Shown: positions 21,488 to 32,645, counted from the stretch's first letter. The stretch is DNA of 37,528 bases from Candidatus Sulfurimonas ponti (GCA_014381585.1 JACNLH010000125.1:1-37528); one strand, 5' to 3'. The notes: generated by a model not told the origin, from the sequence alone. Numbers and translations are program-made.

Positions 21488-22126
21488 CTAGTGACCTCCT
21501 ATCGGCATTTTAGACGTCATCTTACCAAATAGGTGATGACCCTCTGGTCTTTCAGATGCTAAAGGATTAAGGGCAACTTGACCACCATTTACATACCAAT
21601 GCATTGGATTAGTTCCTCTTTCTGCTTTACGAACTTGAATGTTTGATTGATTTCTTTGGATATATTTAGAGATATTTGAAGCTGCATCATCCACATCACC
21701 AAAAATATTTGCTTCAACTGGACATGCTACAACACACGCCGGCATCATTGAAGAAGCTATACGGTGTGCACAATAAGTACACTTGTCAGCAGTATTTGTT
21801 TGAGGGTCAATATAGATAGCTCCATAAGGACAAGCCATAACACAACCTGCACAACCTATACATCTTTCTTTATCAATATTTACAATACCATTATCAAGAT
21901 AGTGAAGTGCAGATACTGGACAGATTCTCTCACAAGGAGCATTTGTACAGTGGTTACATCTTAGAGGTGTAAATGTTCTCTTCGTTTCTGGGAAAGTCCC
22001 CACATCTACATATTTAACACGTAATCTCCATGTGCTAAGCGGAACTTCATTCTCCACTTTACATGCGATCTCACATCCTTTACAACCCATACACAAGTGT
22101 AAATCAACTAGGAAACCTAATTGCAT
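21488..22126 (-). CDS. Four-cluster 4Fe-4S electron-transfer subunit (PsrB/DmsB-like)
   Basis: CMGCKGCEIAC, CNHCTNAPCERICP, CIGCAGCVMACP, CTYCAHRIASSMMPACVVACP. Start placed at MQLGFLVD after AAAGGAG rather than at 22180. Confidence 0.88.
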   Translation of the reverse strand: MQLGFLVDLHLCMGCKGCEIACKVENEVPLSTWRLRVKYVDVGTFPETKRTFTPLRCNHCTNAPCERICPVSALHYLDNGIVNIDKERCIGCAGCVMACPYGAIYIDPQTNTADKCTYCAHRIASSMMPACVVACPVEANIFGDVDDAASNISKYIQRNQSNIQVRKAERGTNPMHWYVNGGQVALNPLASERPEGHHLFGKMTSKMPIGGH

Positions 22127-22360
22127 ATATTCTCCTTTAGCCCTTTTTAATGGCAAATTTAAGTTTGTTATAATAACCAATATTTTAAAAAATAATCCCG
22201 AATCCTTAAAAATAGGGCTTATTTCACTGACTAAATATTATCTAAAGAAACTTAAACGCATTATAAAGATGTGATTATTGTTTGATATATTTTTAGGGTT
22301 GTGTATATTTGAAATCTTTTAATATGTGATAATATTGTTTTTAAATATTTTATAAAGTTG

Positions 22361-24049
22361 TTATTTTATCTTTTCTAATGGTTCCGAAAAGTAATAGCCT
22401 TGATACTCATCAACATCTAAACTCTTCAACATATCAAAAATAATTTTAGAATGCACATATTCTGCTATAACTTTTATACCCAGTTTATGCGAAAACTGAA
22501 CTATCGCTTCAACCAAGGTATGGGCTTTTATATCTGTATCTATATCTTTAATCAAAGAACCGTCAATCTTTAGATAGTCCGGTTCTATCTCTAAAATGTA
22601 TTCAAAATTTGAAAAGCCGCTGCCAAAATCATCAATCGCAATCTTAATTCCGTATTTTCTAAATTGGGTGATGAACTTTTTGACATCATCATAATTCTCT
22701 ATAGCCTGCCCTTCAGTTATCTCAAAAACAACTCGTTCTCCCATCTCTTTATTAGAAGTGAAAAAGGATTTAAGATCTTCAATAAGAGTGGCGTTTTTAA
22801 TATCATTATAGGTGAAATTCATGCTCAGGGTATACTTTGTAGTTTGAACAATCTTAAGCGCTTTAAAAATAACTGCAGAAGAAAGACGTTCATAAAGCCT
22901 CGTTTTAACTGCCACATCTAAAAAATAAAAAGGGGACATCAAACTTTCAGTTTCTTCTTCTTTTAATCTCATTAAAGTTTCATATTTGACTATATTTTCA
23001 TCTTTATCAACAATAGGATGATAAACAGCCACAATTCTGTCATCATGAATTGCTGAGACTATCTCATCTCTGCATTTTAAAGTTAAAGAGCTCTCTTTTC
23101 TATGGTCAATGGCTGATGAATACATTACATAAGGTTTTCTATGTTTCTTAGCATAATCCAATGCTATCTTTGCACTCTCATATCTATTTTCCTCAACACT
23201 GCAAAGCCCTATCGTAATATCTATAGCGATTATATCTTCATCGACTTTTAATTTAATATCATTGAGGTTTTTAAACAGTTTTTCTATTAATTCTTCATAT
23301 TTATCAGGATCTATATATTCTGTAACATCAACTATCGCAAATTCATCTGCAGAGAGTCTATAGACTTTACAACTTTCATCATTAACAGTTAAACTCAAAT
23401 ATGAGGCAAACTTTTCTAAAACTTTTGAACCTGTGCTGCTCCCATAAACTTCATTAATAACTTTAAACTTATTTATATCTATAAGAAGAATCACCGGAGC
23501 TGATAATTTTTCTAAATCTCTAAAAAAAGTATACCGGCTCAATAAACCTGTCAAATCATCATAATTTAATTTATGCACAATTTCTTTATTTCTGATTCTT
23601 ACTTCTTCTTCTAAGTTTTCTTGATAATTTTTGACACTGTTTCTAAGTTTAATATTTTGCACTATTTTAAACAATGCTCTGAAAAGTTGCTCATACACTA
23701 AAGGTTTTAAAATATATCCATCAATATTAAGTTCTATAGCTTGGAGAAAATATTGACTGTCATTATGGGCGGATAAAAGGAGAAAAAATATATTCTCATC
23801 TATTTTGCGTATATGCTCTAACATTTCCAATCCATTAAGGTTGGGCATATTAATATCACTTAAGACTATATCAAATGTGTCATTTTTAAATTTTTCTAAT
23901 CCATCTGCACCATCTACAGCAACAACGATAGTGTCAAAGAGATTATTTAGAAGTTTGAGAGTGCTTTCTCTGGCCATCGCATCATCTTCTACATATAGAA
24001 GCTTAAGTTCTTTACATAAGACAGAGAGTTCTTTTATATTTACAGACAC
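22361..24049 (-). CDS. Response regulator with REC, degenerate GGDEF and EAL domains
   Basis: REC: YVEDD...LSDINMPNLNG; GGDEF site is SADEF; EAL residues present: ETL, IDDFGSGFSNFEYI, KIDGSLIKDI, QGYYFSEPL. Confidence 0.9.
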   Translation of the reverse strand: MSVNIKELSVLCKELKLLYVEDDAMARESTLKLLNNLFDTIVVAVDGADGLEKFKNDTFDIVLSDINMPNLNGLEMLEHIRKIDENIFFLLLSAHNDSQYFLQAIELNIDGYILKPLVYEQLFRALFKIVQNIKLRNSVKNYQENLEEEVRIRNKEIVHKLNYDDLTGLLSRYTFFRDLEKLSAPVILLIDINKFKVINEVYGSSTGSKVLEKFASYLSLTVNDESCKVYRLSADEFAIVDVTEYIDPDKYEELIEKLFKNLNDIKLKVDEDIIAIDITIGLCSVEENRYESAKIALDYAKKHRKPYVMYSSAIDHRKESSLTLKCRDEIVSAIHDDRIVAVYHPIVDKDENIVKYETLMRLKEEETESLMSPFYFLDVAVKTRLYERLSSAVIFKALKIVQTTKYTLSMNFTYNDIKNATLIEDLKSFFTSNKEMGERVVFEITEGQAIENYDDVKKFITQFRKYGIKIAIDDFGSGFSNFEYILEIEPDYLKIDGSLIKDIDTDIKAHTLVEAIVQFSHKLGIKVIAEYVHSKIIFDMLKSLDVDEYQGYYFSEPLEKIK

Positions 24050-24123
24050 TTTAAATCCTTTACTTCACCTAACTATAACACGGAGTGGTGTAAAATTGTG
24101 TTCCAAGGGGGAAAAGATAAAAT

Positions 24124-25416
24124 TTATTTATCTAAACGAACCCTTACTGATTGTTCATGAGCAGTTAAGCCTTCCGTATTTGCGATTAAAGCACAAGCTG
24201 CGCCAATCTCATTTATACCTTTTTTTGAAAAAGAAATAATAGAAGTTTTCTTCATGAAATTCTCAACACCAAGCGGTGAATAAAACTTTGCAGTGCCGCC
24301 TGTTGGAAGGGTGTGATTTGGTCCTGCCACATAATCCCCAATCGCTTCAGGTGTGTTGTGACCTAAGAAAATTGCCCCGGCATGCTTTATCAGCGGTAAC
24401 AATTCAAATGGTGAATCAGTCGCAACTTCTAAGTGTTCAGGTGCTATTTGATTCATCAAATAAATCGCTTCTTCCATCGTTTTAGTTACAATGATCGCCC
24501 CACGCTCTTCAATAGATTTTCTTGCTATTTCTTGACGAGGAAGCTCTGACAACCAATTTTGGATTTCAATTTTCACTGCATCAGCCAACTCTTGCGAGGG
24601 AGTGATTAAAATGGAACTTGCCATCTCATCGTGTTCCGCTTGTGATAACAAATCTATTGCTAAATGGTTTGCATTTGCCGAATCATCTGCTAATATTCCT
24701 ATCTCACTCGGTCCTGCGATCATATCAATATTCACTTCACCATACACCATCTTTTTTGCAGTTGCCACAAAAATATTCCCCGGTCCGGTTATAACATCAA
24801 CCTTAGGTATTGTCTCTGTCCCATAGGCCATAGCGGCAATTGCAGATGCTCCACCGACTTTAAAAAGGTTTTCCACCCCGCAAAGATGACATGCTGCCAA
24901 TAAAAGGTCATTTATCTCATTTTGCGGTGTTGGCGTGCATACTACAATATTTTCAACTCCCGCAACCTGTGCTGGAATAATATTCATTAAAAGTGATGAA
25001 GGGTACGCTGCTTTTCCACCCGGAATATAAAGCCCTGCACTATCCACCGGCGTTACACGTTGCCCTAAAATCGTTCCATTTGCTTCATCATCAAACCATG
25101 ATTTTGGTTTTTGCTTTTCGTGATATATCCGAATTCTATCGTGTGCCAGGTGAAGTGCAGATTTTAAAGTCTCATCAAGATTATTATATGCTTCCTCCAT
25201 GTACTGAGTCGGCACCTTTAAATCAAAATCACTCTCTGGCGTCCACTTATCAAACTTTTCAATATGCTTTTTCAAAGCAGAGTTTTTTTCATTTTTAATC
25301 TCATCAATAATATTCCCAACAATAGAGCTTACATGAGCCATATCCATTTTTCCTCTTTGTAATAATTCCTCAAATTCATGAGTGAATGTAGAAGTTGCAG
25401 TTGTAGTAAATATCAT
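24124..25416 (-). CDS. hisD: Histidinol dehydrogenase
   Basis: VDVITGPGNIFVATAKK, GPSEIGILAD, LSQAEHDE, GPNHTLPTGGTAKFYSPLGV. Confidence 0.97.
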   Translation of the reverse strand: MIFTTTATSTFTHEFEELLQRGKMDMAHVSSIVGNIIDEIKNEKNSALKKHIEKFDKWTPESDFDLKVPTQYMEEAYNNLDETLKSALHLAHDRIRIYHEKQKPKSWFDDEANGTILGQRVTPVDSAGLYIPGGKAAYPSSLLMNIIPAQVAGVENIVVCTPTPQNEINDLLLAACHLCGVENLFKVGGASAIAAMAYGTETIPKVDVITGPGNIFVATAKKMVYGEVNIDMIAGPSEIGILADDSANANHLAIDLLSQAEHDEMASSILITPSQELADAVKIEIQNWLSELPRQEIARKSIEERGAIIVTKTMEEAIYLMNQIAPEHLEVATDSPFELLPLIKHAGAIFLGHNTPEAIGDYVAGPNHTLPTGGTAKFYSPLGVENFMKKTSIISFSKKGINEIGAACALIANTEGLTAHEQSVRVRLDK

Positions 25417-25497
25417 TAAAAGTTCCTAAAGTATAAATTAATTGCAAATTATATCCAAATTGTTGTATTATATAAACTCACTGTAAGGAAACAATAT

Positions 25498-26985
25498 ATG
25501 ACTTCAAATAAAAATCTTATTTTATCTTTTTTATCTATCTTGTTGCTCACGACAATACTTGGTGTCACTTCTATCTATAAAATGCTTGATTTAAGTAAAA
25601 TCACTGAAGACATGTTTGAACACCCTTTTATCGTAAGTAATGCTATTGCTCATATTGAAATAGAATCTGTGCATATTCAGCATAAAATGCACATCATCAC
25701 CTCCCTTGAAGATGTCAAAGAGATTTATAACCTTAGTATGGCCATAGCTGTGCATCACAATAACGCAATTGATCTTTATAAACTTATTTATGAAAGATAC
25801 CTAGGAAATATTCAAGATATAGACAATAGTTATAATGCATTTTTACAATGGAAAAAATATAGAGACCATATTATAGATATGCTTTTAGATGGAAGTAACG
25901 GTCAGATAAGTGTCTATAAAGAAAAAGAATCTAATTACGCCAACACTCTCAACACCAAAATTGACACCCTTAGAGTATTTGCAAACAACAAGGCTATTGT
26001 TTATAATGATAATGCCAAAAATTCAAAAAAGAATTCTATAATTATTGTTTCCATTTTATTTATTCTTATCGGTCTCATCTCTTCTATAATTGCCTTAGTG
26101 GTTCTAAGAAGCTCTGCAAGATATACTGAGAATATTGATAGACACTTCCACCTGATAGAACAAAATATAAATCTTGCAAAACTAGACACTGATTTTAATA
26201 TAGCAGAGGTGACTGAATCACTTGCAAGACTTTTCAGCCTAGAAAAAGGAGACTTAATCAACCATGAGTCAAACCTCCTGCTTGGAAGTGATGAGAAACA
26301 GATTAAAGAGATGAAAACCGCTCTGCGCTCTGGAAAATCATGGAATGGTGAGATTCATATAGAAAATGTTGCTTGGATATATGCAGATATTAAAAATATT
26401 TTAGACTCCACTTACAAAATAATTGGTTATGACATGATTATAAGTGATATTACAAGTAAAAAACAACTTGAAATTGTTTCAGTCACAGATGGTATGACAG
26501 GTCTGTACAATAGAAGAGAGTTTGATAAAAACTTCAATCAACGATTATCACTTGCAAAACGTGAATCCAACACATTGGTCTTTATGATGCTAGACATAGA
26601 CCACTTTAAAGCATATAATGATCACTATGGTCATCAAGATGGAGACAAAGCTTTAAAAGCTGTGGCAAGTGCCTTAAAAGCAACATTCAATCGGCCTGAT
26701 GATGCTGTATACCGTTTAGGCGGTGAAGAGTTTGGTGTGCTTTTCACTGCAAATAACGAACAAGGTGTCGAGGAGATTTCTCAGAGGGTTTTAGACAATA
26801 TAGAAGCACTGAATATTAAACATGAATACAGCAGTGTCTGTGATCATATAACAATCTCAATAGGTGCGGGTATCATTGACAGCTCAAACACTCAAAGTGC
26901 TGACAAGATCTATGTAGAAGTTGACAGTGCACTTTATGAAGCAAAAGACAATGGAAGAAACCGTTATGAGATATTAACTATTTAG
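25498..26985 (+). CDS. Membrane-bound diguanylate cyclase with periplasmic sensor region
   Basis: Two TM segments; TDGMTGLYNRREFD; I-site RPDD five residues before active GGEEF. Confidence 0.92.
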   Translation: MTSNKNLILSFLSILLLTTILGVTSIYKMLDLSKITEDMFEHPFIVSNAIAHIEIESVHIQHKMHIITSLEDVKEIYNLSMAIAVHHNNAIDLYKLIYERYLGNIQDIDNSYNAFLQWKKYRDHIIDMLLDGSNGQISVYKEKESNYANTLNTKIDTLRVFANNKAIVYNDNAKNSKKNSIIIVSILFILIGLISSIIALVVLRSSARYTENIDRHFHLIEQNINLAKLDTDFNIAEVTESLARLFSLEKGDLINHESNLLLGSDEKQIKEMKTALRSGKSWNGEIHIENVAWIYADIKNILDSTYKIIGYDMIISDITSKKQLEIVSVTDGMTGLYNRREFDKNFNQRLSLAKRESNTLVFMMLDIDHFKAYNDHYGHQDGDKALKAVASALKATFNRPDDAVYRLGGEEFGVLFTANNEQGVEEISQRVLDNIEALNIKHEYSSVCDHITISIGAGIIDSSNTQSADKIYVEVDSALYEAKDNGRNRYEILTI

Positions 26986-27403
26986 TATTTTTCACTTCTT
27001 TTTCAAAATCATCTTTTACAATATTAAGCGCTTGCAAAAAGCTTTTAGCATCTATCCCGCCAACAAGCGGTTCATACCTTGGCTCACCATCAGGTTTTAA
27101 AAACCATGAGCTTGGTGTATATTGCACAGGAATATGTCTTGGTATATAATCATTTTTATCTGTGTAAGCGATAATAGCAACAAAATTTTTATTTAGCATA
27201 TCCACAACATCTTTATCTTTAAAAGTAGTCTTTTTTAGACGAATACATGGAGGACATGTAGATTTTGAAATGATGAAATAAACAGGTTTATTTTCAGCGG
27301 TAGCTCTCTTAATCCCAGTATCATAATCTTTTTCCCAATGAATCTCTGCGGAGAATAATGATGAAGCTATCAGCAATAATGCCAGTATTATCTTATTAAA
27401 CAT
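26978..27403 (-). CDS. Periplasmic thioredoxin-fold protein (SoxW-like)
   Basis: Signal peptide; ISKSTCPPCIRLKKTTF with CPPC motif; overlaps aroK. Confidence 0.8.
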   Translation of the reverse strand: MFNKIILALLLIASSLFSAEIHWEKDYDTGIKRATAENKPVYFIISKSTCPPCIRLKKTTFKDKDVVDMLNKNFVAIIAYTDKNDYIPRHIPVQYTPSSWFLKPDGEPRYEPLVGGIDAKSFLQALNIVKDDFEKEVKNTK

Positions 27404-27917
27404 ATTTTTTCACCTTTTTTAAAATTTCTTTTGTGCATTCTTGAACACTCTTATCTGTAACATCCACAACAATATCCGCAAGAGCCAAGTATTCAGGACG
27501 TCTTTGCTTATAAAGTTGTTTTGCCGCTTTTAAATCACTTAACAAGGGTCTTTTTCGTAATTTTGCTTTTGCATTTGGATGTTCTTGGATTCTTTTTAGA
27601 ATCTTTTCAAATGGAGAGTCTAAAAGAACTATTGTACCGATTTTCTTTAAATTTTTAACTTTATAAAAACCGCCACCAGTTGATATGAGTGTATTTTGAA
27701 CACTTTTTTCAAGCCACAGAGCAATATCTTTTTCTAAGTTTCTAAAATATTCTTCACCATCTTCTTGAAAAATCTTTTTAACACGTTTGTTTTCCATACT
27801 CTCAACAAGGTCATCCGTATCCAGTGCTATATAAGAAGAGTTGTGAACAATTTCTCTTGCAATACTTCCTTTTCCAACACCCATAAAACCGATTAAAATT
27901 ATATTGTTTTTTTTCAT
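27396..27917 (-). CDS. aroK: Shikimate kinase
   Basis: IILIGFMGVGKGSIAREI P-loop, DTDD, STGGGF, KRPLL. Confidence 0.93.
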   Translation of the reverse strand: MKKNNIILIGFMGVGKGSIAREIVHNSSYIALDTDDLVESMENKRVKKIFQEDGEEYFRNLEKDIALWLEKSVQNTLISTGGGFYKVKNLKKIGTIVLLDSPFEKILKRIQEHPNAKAKLRKRPLLSDLKAAKQLYKQRRPEYLALADIVVDVTDKSVQECTKEILKKVKKYV

Positions 27918-27973
27918 ATTTTTCCTAATTTAACACTTCTAAATATTTTAATAAGGATGTATGTATTAAAAGT

Positions 27974-28978
27974 CTAAACTTTAGATAATGGCGAAAATGG
28001 CACAAGTGCTGAACCCCAAGTAAGTCCACCGCCAAAAGCATCCAGTAACATCAGTTCACCAGATTTGAGTTTACCTTGCTCATACATATCGTTGATTGCC
28101 ATCGGAATAGAAGCTCCGGAAGTATTACCATATTTTGCAACAGTGAGTACAACCTGTTCTTCTTTCATTTTCAATGCATCACCAACAGCTTTAATGATTC
28201 TATAATTCGCCTGATGGGGAATAAAATGATCAATTTGATCACTTTGTATGTTATTATCAGCAAGAATCTCCACAACATCTTTCGTTAAAGTCCGCACTGC
28301 AACTTTAAATGTTTCATTTCCTTTCATTTGCATATAACAAGCCCCTGCTTCTTGTTCTAGTGAATCATGAGGCGAGCCTGTACCGCCATTTGGTGTCATT
28401 AGTAAATCTGCATACGTGCCATCAGCACCTGTATGCACATCAATGATTCCCTCTTCTTTATTTTCAGTCGCGGAAATGACAGCTGCCCCTGCTCCATCTC
28501 CAAATAAAATACAAGTTCCACGATCTGTATAATCAGTGATAGCTGATAATTTTTCAGCTCCGATGATAAGAATGTTTTTTTTCATTCCAGATTCGATAAA
28601 AGCTTTAGCTATAGAGAGGATATACACAAATCCTGTGCATGCGGCAGAAATATCAAATGCTGTCGCATTTCCAAGACCGAGTTTCGTTGAAATAATAGTT
28701 GCAGTTGAAGGCATACAAAAATAATCCGGTGAAATAGTCGCACAAATAACCATATCTATTTCATTTGCCTCAACACCGCTGCGTTCTATCGCTAATTTTG
28801 CTGCTTTAACACCTAGATCACTCGTAGTTTCATCTTCTGCTGCAATATGACGTTCTTTGATGCCTGTTCTTTTAGTGATCCACTCGTCTGTGGTGTCAAC
28901 CATTTTGGAGAGATCTTCATTTGTTAAAATTTTATTTGGAACATAAGCACCAATCGAGCGAAATGCAGCATAAGCCAT
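27974..28978 (-). CDS. fabH: 3-oxoacyl-ACP synthase III
   Basis: [11 protein letters not shown] active-site Cys, [21 protein letters not shown]. Confidence 0.97.
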   Translation of the reverse strand: MAYAAFRSIGAYVPNKILTNEDLSKMVDTTDEWITKRTGIKERHIAAEDETTSDLGVKAAKLAIERSGVEANEIDMVICATISPDYFCMPSTATIISTKLGLGNATAFDISAACTGFVYILSIAKAFIESGMKKNILIIGAEKLSAITDYTDRGTCILFGDGAGAAVISATENKEEGIIDVHTGADGTYADLLMTPNGGTGSPHDSLEQEAGACYMQMKGNETFKVAVRTLTKDVVEILADNNIQSDQIDHFIPHQANYRIIKAVGDALKMKEEQVVLTVAKYGNTSGASIPMAINDMYEQGKLKSGELMLLDAFGGGLTWGSALVPFSPLSKV

Positions 28979-28987
28979 AAGAAGTCC

Positions 28988-29983
28988 TTATTTTGTGTCG
29001 TTATAGTCTTTGAGTTTTTCTAAAATATGTTTATTAACACCTGTATCTACATAAGTGATTGCTTGATAAATCGCATTTTCCATCGCTTTGGCATTGCTTT
29101 TTCCATGACTCACTATAGCGCAACCTTTTATACCGATAAGCGGCGCACCGCCAATTTCAGCATAATCAATCTGTTTTTTAAGAAGTTTAAAAACTTTTCT
29201 CATCAATAAAGCACCGGTGATTGCAATCGGAGATTTTCTAATATAATCTTTTATCAGGCCGCTAATCGTTGAAGCCACACCTTCACTCGTCTTAAGCACT
29301 AAGTTTCCAATAAAGCCATCGCATGTTATTACGTCACAAGAACCGTTGAAGATATCTCCACCTTCAACATTCCCTTTGAAACCTTTATAGTTTTGAAGTA
29401 ATTTATACGCTGCTTTTGTAACTTCATTTCCCTTAGATGATTCTTCACCATTTGCTAAAAGGCCGATTGAAGGATTTTCAATTTTTAAGACATCATGAGC
29501 ATAACATCCGCCCATAATTGCAAACTGCACTAAATGTTCAGCCTTGGAGTCAACATTCGCACCCACATCTAGGATAATTGATTTTTTTCCTGTTCTTGTA
29601 GGCATAAGAGTGACAAGTGCCGGACGTGCAATACCTTCCAGTCTACCGAGTCTTAAAGTTGCCAGAGTCATTGTCGCGCCACTATGTCCGGCAGACACTA
29701 TACCATCTGCTTCACCGTTTTTTACAAGCTCAACTGCTTTATAAATTGTGCTTTCTTTTCTTTTAACTGCGTCAGTCGCTGCATCACTCATAGAAATCAC
29801 GTCATCAGTATCTACTATAGAAATCTTATCTCTATAACGTTTTGGTAACAGAGGTAAAATTTCTGATTTTTTTCCTACAAGTATAGGTATGAAGTTTTTT
29901 CTCTTGAGTGCATTTACACAACCTTTAACAATTGGCTCAGGACCGAAGTCCCCGCCCATTGCATCAATAGCAATCTTCACCAT
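28988..29983 (-). CDS. plsX: Phosphate acyltransferase PlsX
   Basis: IAIDAMGGDFGP...VSAGHSGATMTLA...LDVGANVD; upstream of fabH. Confidence 0.97.
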   Translation of the reverse strand: MVKIAIDAMGGDFGPEPIVKGCVNALKRKNFIPILVGKKSEILPLLPKRYRDKISIVDTDDVISMSDAATDAVKRKESTIYKAVELVKNGEADGIVSAGHSGATMTLATLRLGRLEGIARPALVTLMPTRTGKKSIILDVGANVDSKAEHLVQFAIMGGCYAHDVLKIENPSIGLLANGEESSKGNEVTKAAYKLLQNYKGFKGNVEGGDIFNGSCDVITCDGFIGNLVLKTSEGVASTISGLIKDYIRKSPIAITGALLMRKVFKLLKKQIDYAEIGGAPLIGIKGCAIVSHGKSNAKAMENAIYQAITYVDTGVNKHILEKLKDYNDTK

Positions 29984-29986
29984 TGA

Positions 29987-30136
29987 CTATTTATACTCGC
30001 CCGTAGTTGGGTTGATGTGGTGTGGTAATCTATAAGTTCCATCAGCATCTTTAACCGGTTTAGCTAAAGTGATTTTATAGTGAGTTCTTCTTTTCGCTGA
30101 ACGTGAATGAGAGACTCGTCTCTTAGGTACTGCCAT
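29987..30136 (-). CDS. rpmF: 50S ribosomal protein L32
   Basis: Hand translation [49 protein letters not shown] (49 aa), in conserved position upstream of plsX; missing from the ORF track. Confidence 0.95.
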   Translation of the reverse strand: MAVPKRRVSHSRSAKRRTHYKITLAKPVKDADGTYRLPHHINPTTGEYK

Positions 30137-30157
30137 ATCTTCTTCCTTTGTTTAATT

Positions 30158-30505
30158 TTATTTACAACTTTCGCAACTATGATAGTCGCTCTTAATAAGC
30201 TCAATCTCAGAGATTAAAAGTTCATCAAGATCCACTGCGGAGTTAAATGATTCAACCACATCTATGTCGATGTTGTCTCCATCATATAAACCATCTGAAA
30301 TGAAAAATTCAATTTTTTCTTTCACTTTAAGATCAAAATCTTCACCGCATGTACTGCACTGAGTATCCACTGAACCGTTTATATCTGCTTTAAGCAAGAT
30401 TAATTTACCAGCATGATACTCTAAATAACCTTTAAAAGCTATTTCATTAGATTTTATTTCAAAATCTAATGGTGTTTTTGTTATTTTTCTAAGAGTGACT
30501 TGCAT
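30158..30505 (-). CDS. YceD/DUF177-family protein
   Basis: CSTCGEDF and C-terminal CESCK Cys pairs; conserved position next to rpmF. Confidence 0.8.
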   Translation of the reverse strand: MQVTLRKITKTPLDFEIKSNEIAFKGYLEYHAGKLILLKADINGSVDTQCSTCGEDFDLKVKEKIEFFISDGLYDGDNIDIDVVESFNSAVDLDELLISEIELIKSDYHSCESCK

Positions 30506-30512
30506 AACTTAA

Positions 30513-30929
30513 TTATGAAATTTCTCTCTCAGAAAAGAAAAATGCAATCTCAATAGCTGCATTTTCTACAGAGTCACTTCCGTGAACTGCATTTGCATCT
30601 ATATTTTCAGCGAAATCTGCACGAATTGTACCAGCTTCAGCTTCTTTAGGATTTGTAGCACCCATTAAATCACGGTTGATTTGCATAGCATTTTCACCTT
30701 CTAAAACAGTTACAACCACTGGACCGCTAATCATAAAATCAACCAAGTCTCCAAAGAAAGGTCTCTCAGAGTGAACGGCATAAAACGCTTCCGCATCCAT
30801 ACGTGAAAGTTGAATCTTTCTTGTTGCAGCCACTTTAAGTCCGTTGCTCTCAAATCTGTCTAAAATTTTTCCGATAACACCTTTAGCAACTGCATCTGGT
30901 TTAATTATTGATAGTGTTCTTTCCATCAA
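30513..30929 (-). CDS. ndk: Nucleoside diphosphate kinase
   Basis: [14 protein letters not shown] ... [12 protein letters not shown] active-site His. Confidence 0.97.
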   Translation of the reverse strand: MMERTLSIIKPDAVAKGVIGKILDRFESNGLKVAATRKIQLSRMDAEAFYAVHSERPFFGDLVDFMISGPVVVTVLEGENAMQINRDLMGATNPKEAEAGTIRADFAENIDANAVHGSDSVENAAIEIAFFFSEREIS

Positions 30930-31076
30930 ATCTCCTGTAAAATATAAAATTAGAACGGAATTATATCGAAATAAATATAGATTTAACTTGAAAGTGAAAA
31001 ATTATTTATGTTTTATTTGGGGGTTAATGTTTTTAAGAAGTTTTTATTTAGAAATAAAGTTTTGGTGTTTTAAGAG

Positions 31077-31100
31077 TTTGTAGGAAAAAATTCCTACAAA
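31077..31100 (-). terminator. Hairpin downstream of the ferredoxin gene
   Basis: TTTGTAGGAA-AAAA-TTCCTACAAA, 10-bp perfect arms immediately after the ferredoxin stop. Confidence 0.65.
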
Positions 31101-31107
31101 ACTATAT

Positions 31108-31392
31108 CTATTCTACAACAGGTTGAAAGTTATCTCTTTGATCTTGTGTGATATCATCACGGTGAGAAGGGCTTTCGCCTACTTGATCCCATGTGATACA
31201 TCCTTCAGTAGGACACGCAGTGGCACACGCCGGCTCATCATGATGTCCAACACATTCTACACATTTATCGCTATATACGTAATAGATATCCTCATCTTGT
31301 GGATTATCATCCTCATCTACAATTGCTTCTACTGGACATTCGTCTATACAAGCACCACAGTTAATACACGTATCGTTAATTATTACTGACAT
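31108..31392 (-). CDS. 2[4Fe-4S] ferredoxin, Allochromatium (Alvin)-type
   Basis: CINCGACIDECP and CVECVGHHDEPACATACP, i.e. insertion between cluster-II cysteines, plus C-terminal extension. Confidence 0.9.
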   Translation of the reverse strand: MSVIINDTCINCGACIDECPVEAIVDEDDNPQDEDIYYVYSDKCVECVGHHDEPACATACPTEGCITWDQVGESPSHRDDITQDQRDNFQPVVE

Positions 31393-31487
31393 ATTCGTCT
31401 CCTATATAATTTATAAAATAGACTATACACTTTAGATTTTTAAATGTAGCTAAAAGTAACTGGATAAAGATACAAATTAATCAAAAG

Positions 31488-32645
31488 TTACAAATCTAAA
31501 TAGTTTTTAATCTCATCAACCCTATCTGTTCTCTCCCAGCTAAAGCCTTCTTCTTCACGGCCAAAATGGCCATATGCCGCGGTGCGTCTATAGATAGGAC
31601 GAAGCAAATCTAAAGAATCTATAATCCCTTTTGGTGAAAGATCAAAAAGATCTCGTACACAAGATTCTATTTTTTCTTCGCTTACTTTAGCACTTGAGTG
31701 CGTATCCACCATTATCGAGACAGGCTGCACCACTCCAATAGCATACGCCACTTGCAGTGTCACCTTTGTACACACTCCCGATGCTACAAGATTTTTTGCG
31801 ATATGACGGCAGGCATAAGCTGCACTCCTATCCACCTTCGTGGGATCTTTACCTGAAAAAGCACCGCCGCCATGAGGGCATGAGCCACCATATGTATCCA
31901 CTATAATTTTTCTACCTGTTAGTCCTGCATCACCTTGAGGTCCGCCGATTACAAATTTTCCTGTTGGATTTATATGTATAACAGTGTCATCATTCATCAT
32001 ATCAGCAGGAATCACTTCTTTTATCACCTCAGCAATCATATCCATACGAATCTGCTCTTGAGAAACATCCGGAGAATGCTGTGTTGATATAACTATGGTT
32101 TCAACTGAAACCGGTTTGTCGCCAATATATTTCACACTTATTTGCGCTTTTCCATCAGGACGTAAATAAGGAACCAAACCCTCCTTGCGCACTAAAGCCA
32201 ATCTCTGCGTTAAGCGATGTGCCAAATGAATCGGCAGAGGCATTAAAACATCTGTCTCATCACAAGCGTAACCAAACATCATACCCTGATCGCCGGCACC
32301 TATCGCACCGCCATCCTGATCAACTCCTTGGTTGATATCAGGAGACTGTTCACCAATCCCATTTAAAACTGCAGCCGCACGATAATCAAAACCATAGGTT
32401 GCATCTGTGTATCCTATCTCTTGAATAACTTTTCTTGCAATCTCCTGCATAGGGGCATACGCCGTTGTCTTCAATTCGCCTGCAATTACACAAAAACCAT
32501 TAGATACTACAGTTTCACACGCAACACGTGCATCTGTATCTCTCTCAATTATATAATCCAAAATTGCATCACTAATCTGATCTGCCATCTTATCAGGGTG
32601 CCCTTCTGTTACAGACTCAGAGGTGAATATATACTCTTTTGTCAT
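31488..32645 (-). CDS. metK: S-adenosylmethionine synthase
   Basis: [41 protein letters not shown]. Confidence 0.98.
   Translation of the reverse strand: MTKEYIFTSESVTEGHPDKMADQISDAILDYIIERDTDARVACETVVSNGFCVIAGELKTTAYAPMQEIARKVIQEIGYTDATYGFDYRAAAVLNGIGEQSPDINQGVDQDGGAIGAGDQGMMFGYACDETDVLMPLPIHLAHRLTQRLALVRKEGLVPYLRPDGKAQISVKYIGDKPVSVETIVISTQHSPDVSQEQIRMDMIAEVIKEVIPADMMNDDTVIHINPTGKFVIGGPQGDAGLTGRKIIVDTYGGSCPHGGGAFSGKDPTKVDRSAAYACRHIAKNLVASGVCTKVTLQVAYAIGVVQPVSIMVDTHSSAKVSEEKIESCVRDLFDLSPKGIIDSLDLLRPIYRRTAAYGHFGREEEGFSWERTDRVDEIKNYLDL

Noticed and set aside
22032-22274. 80-aa plus ORF spanning the 4Fe-4S gene start
   Set aside because: Antisense to a conserved cysteine-rich gene start; no domain.
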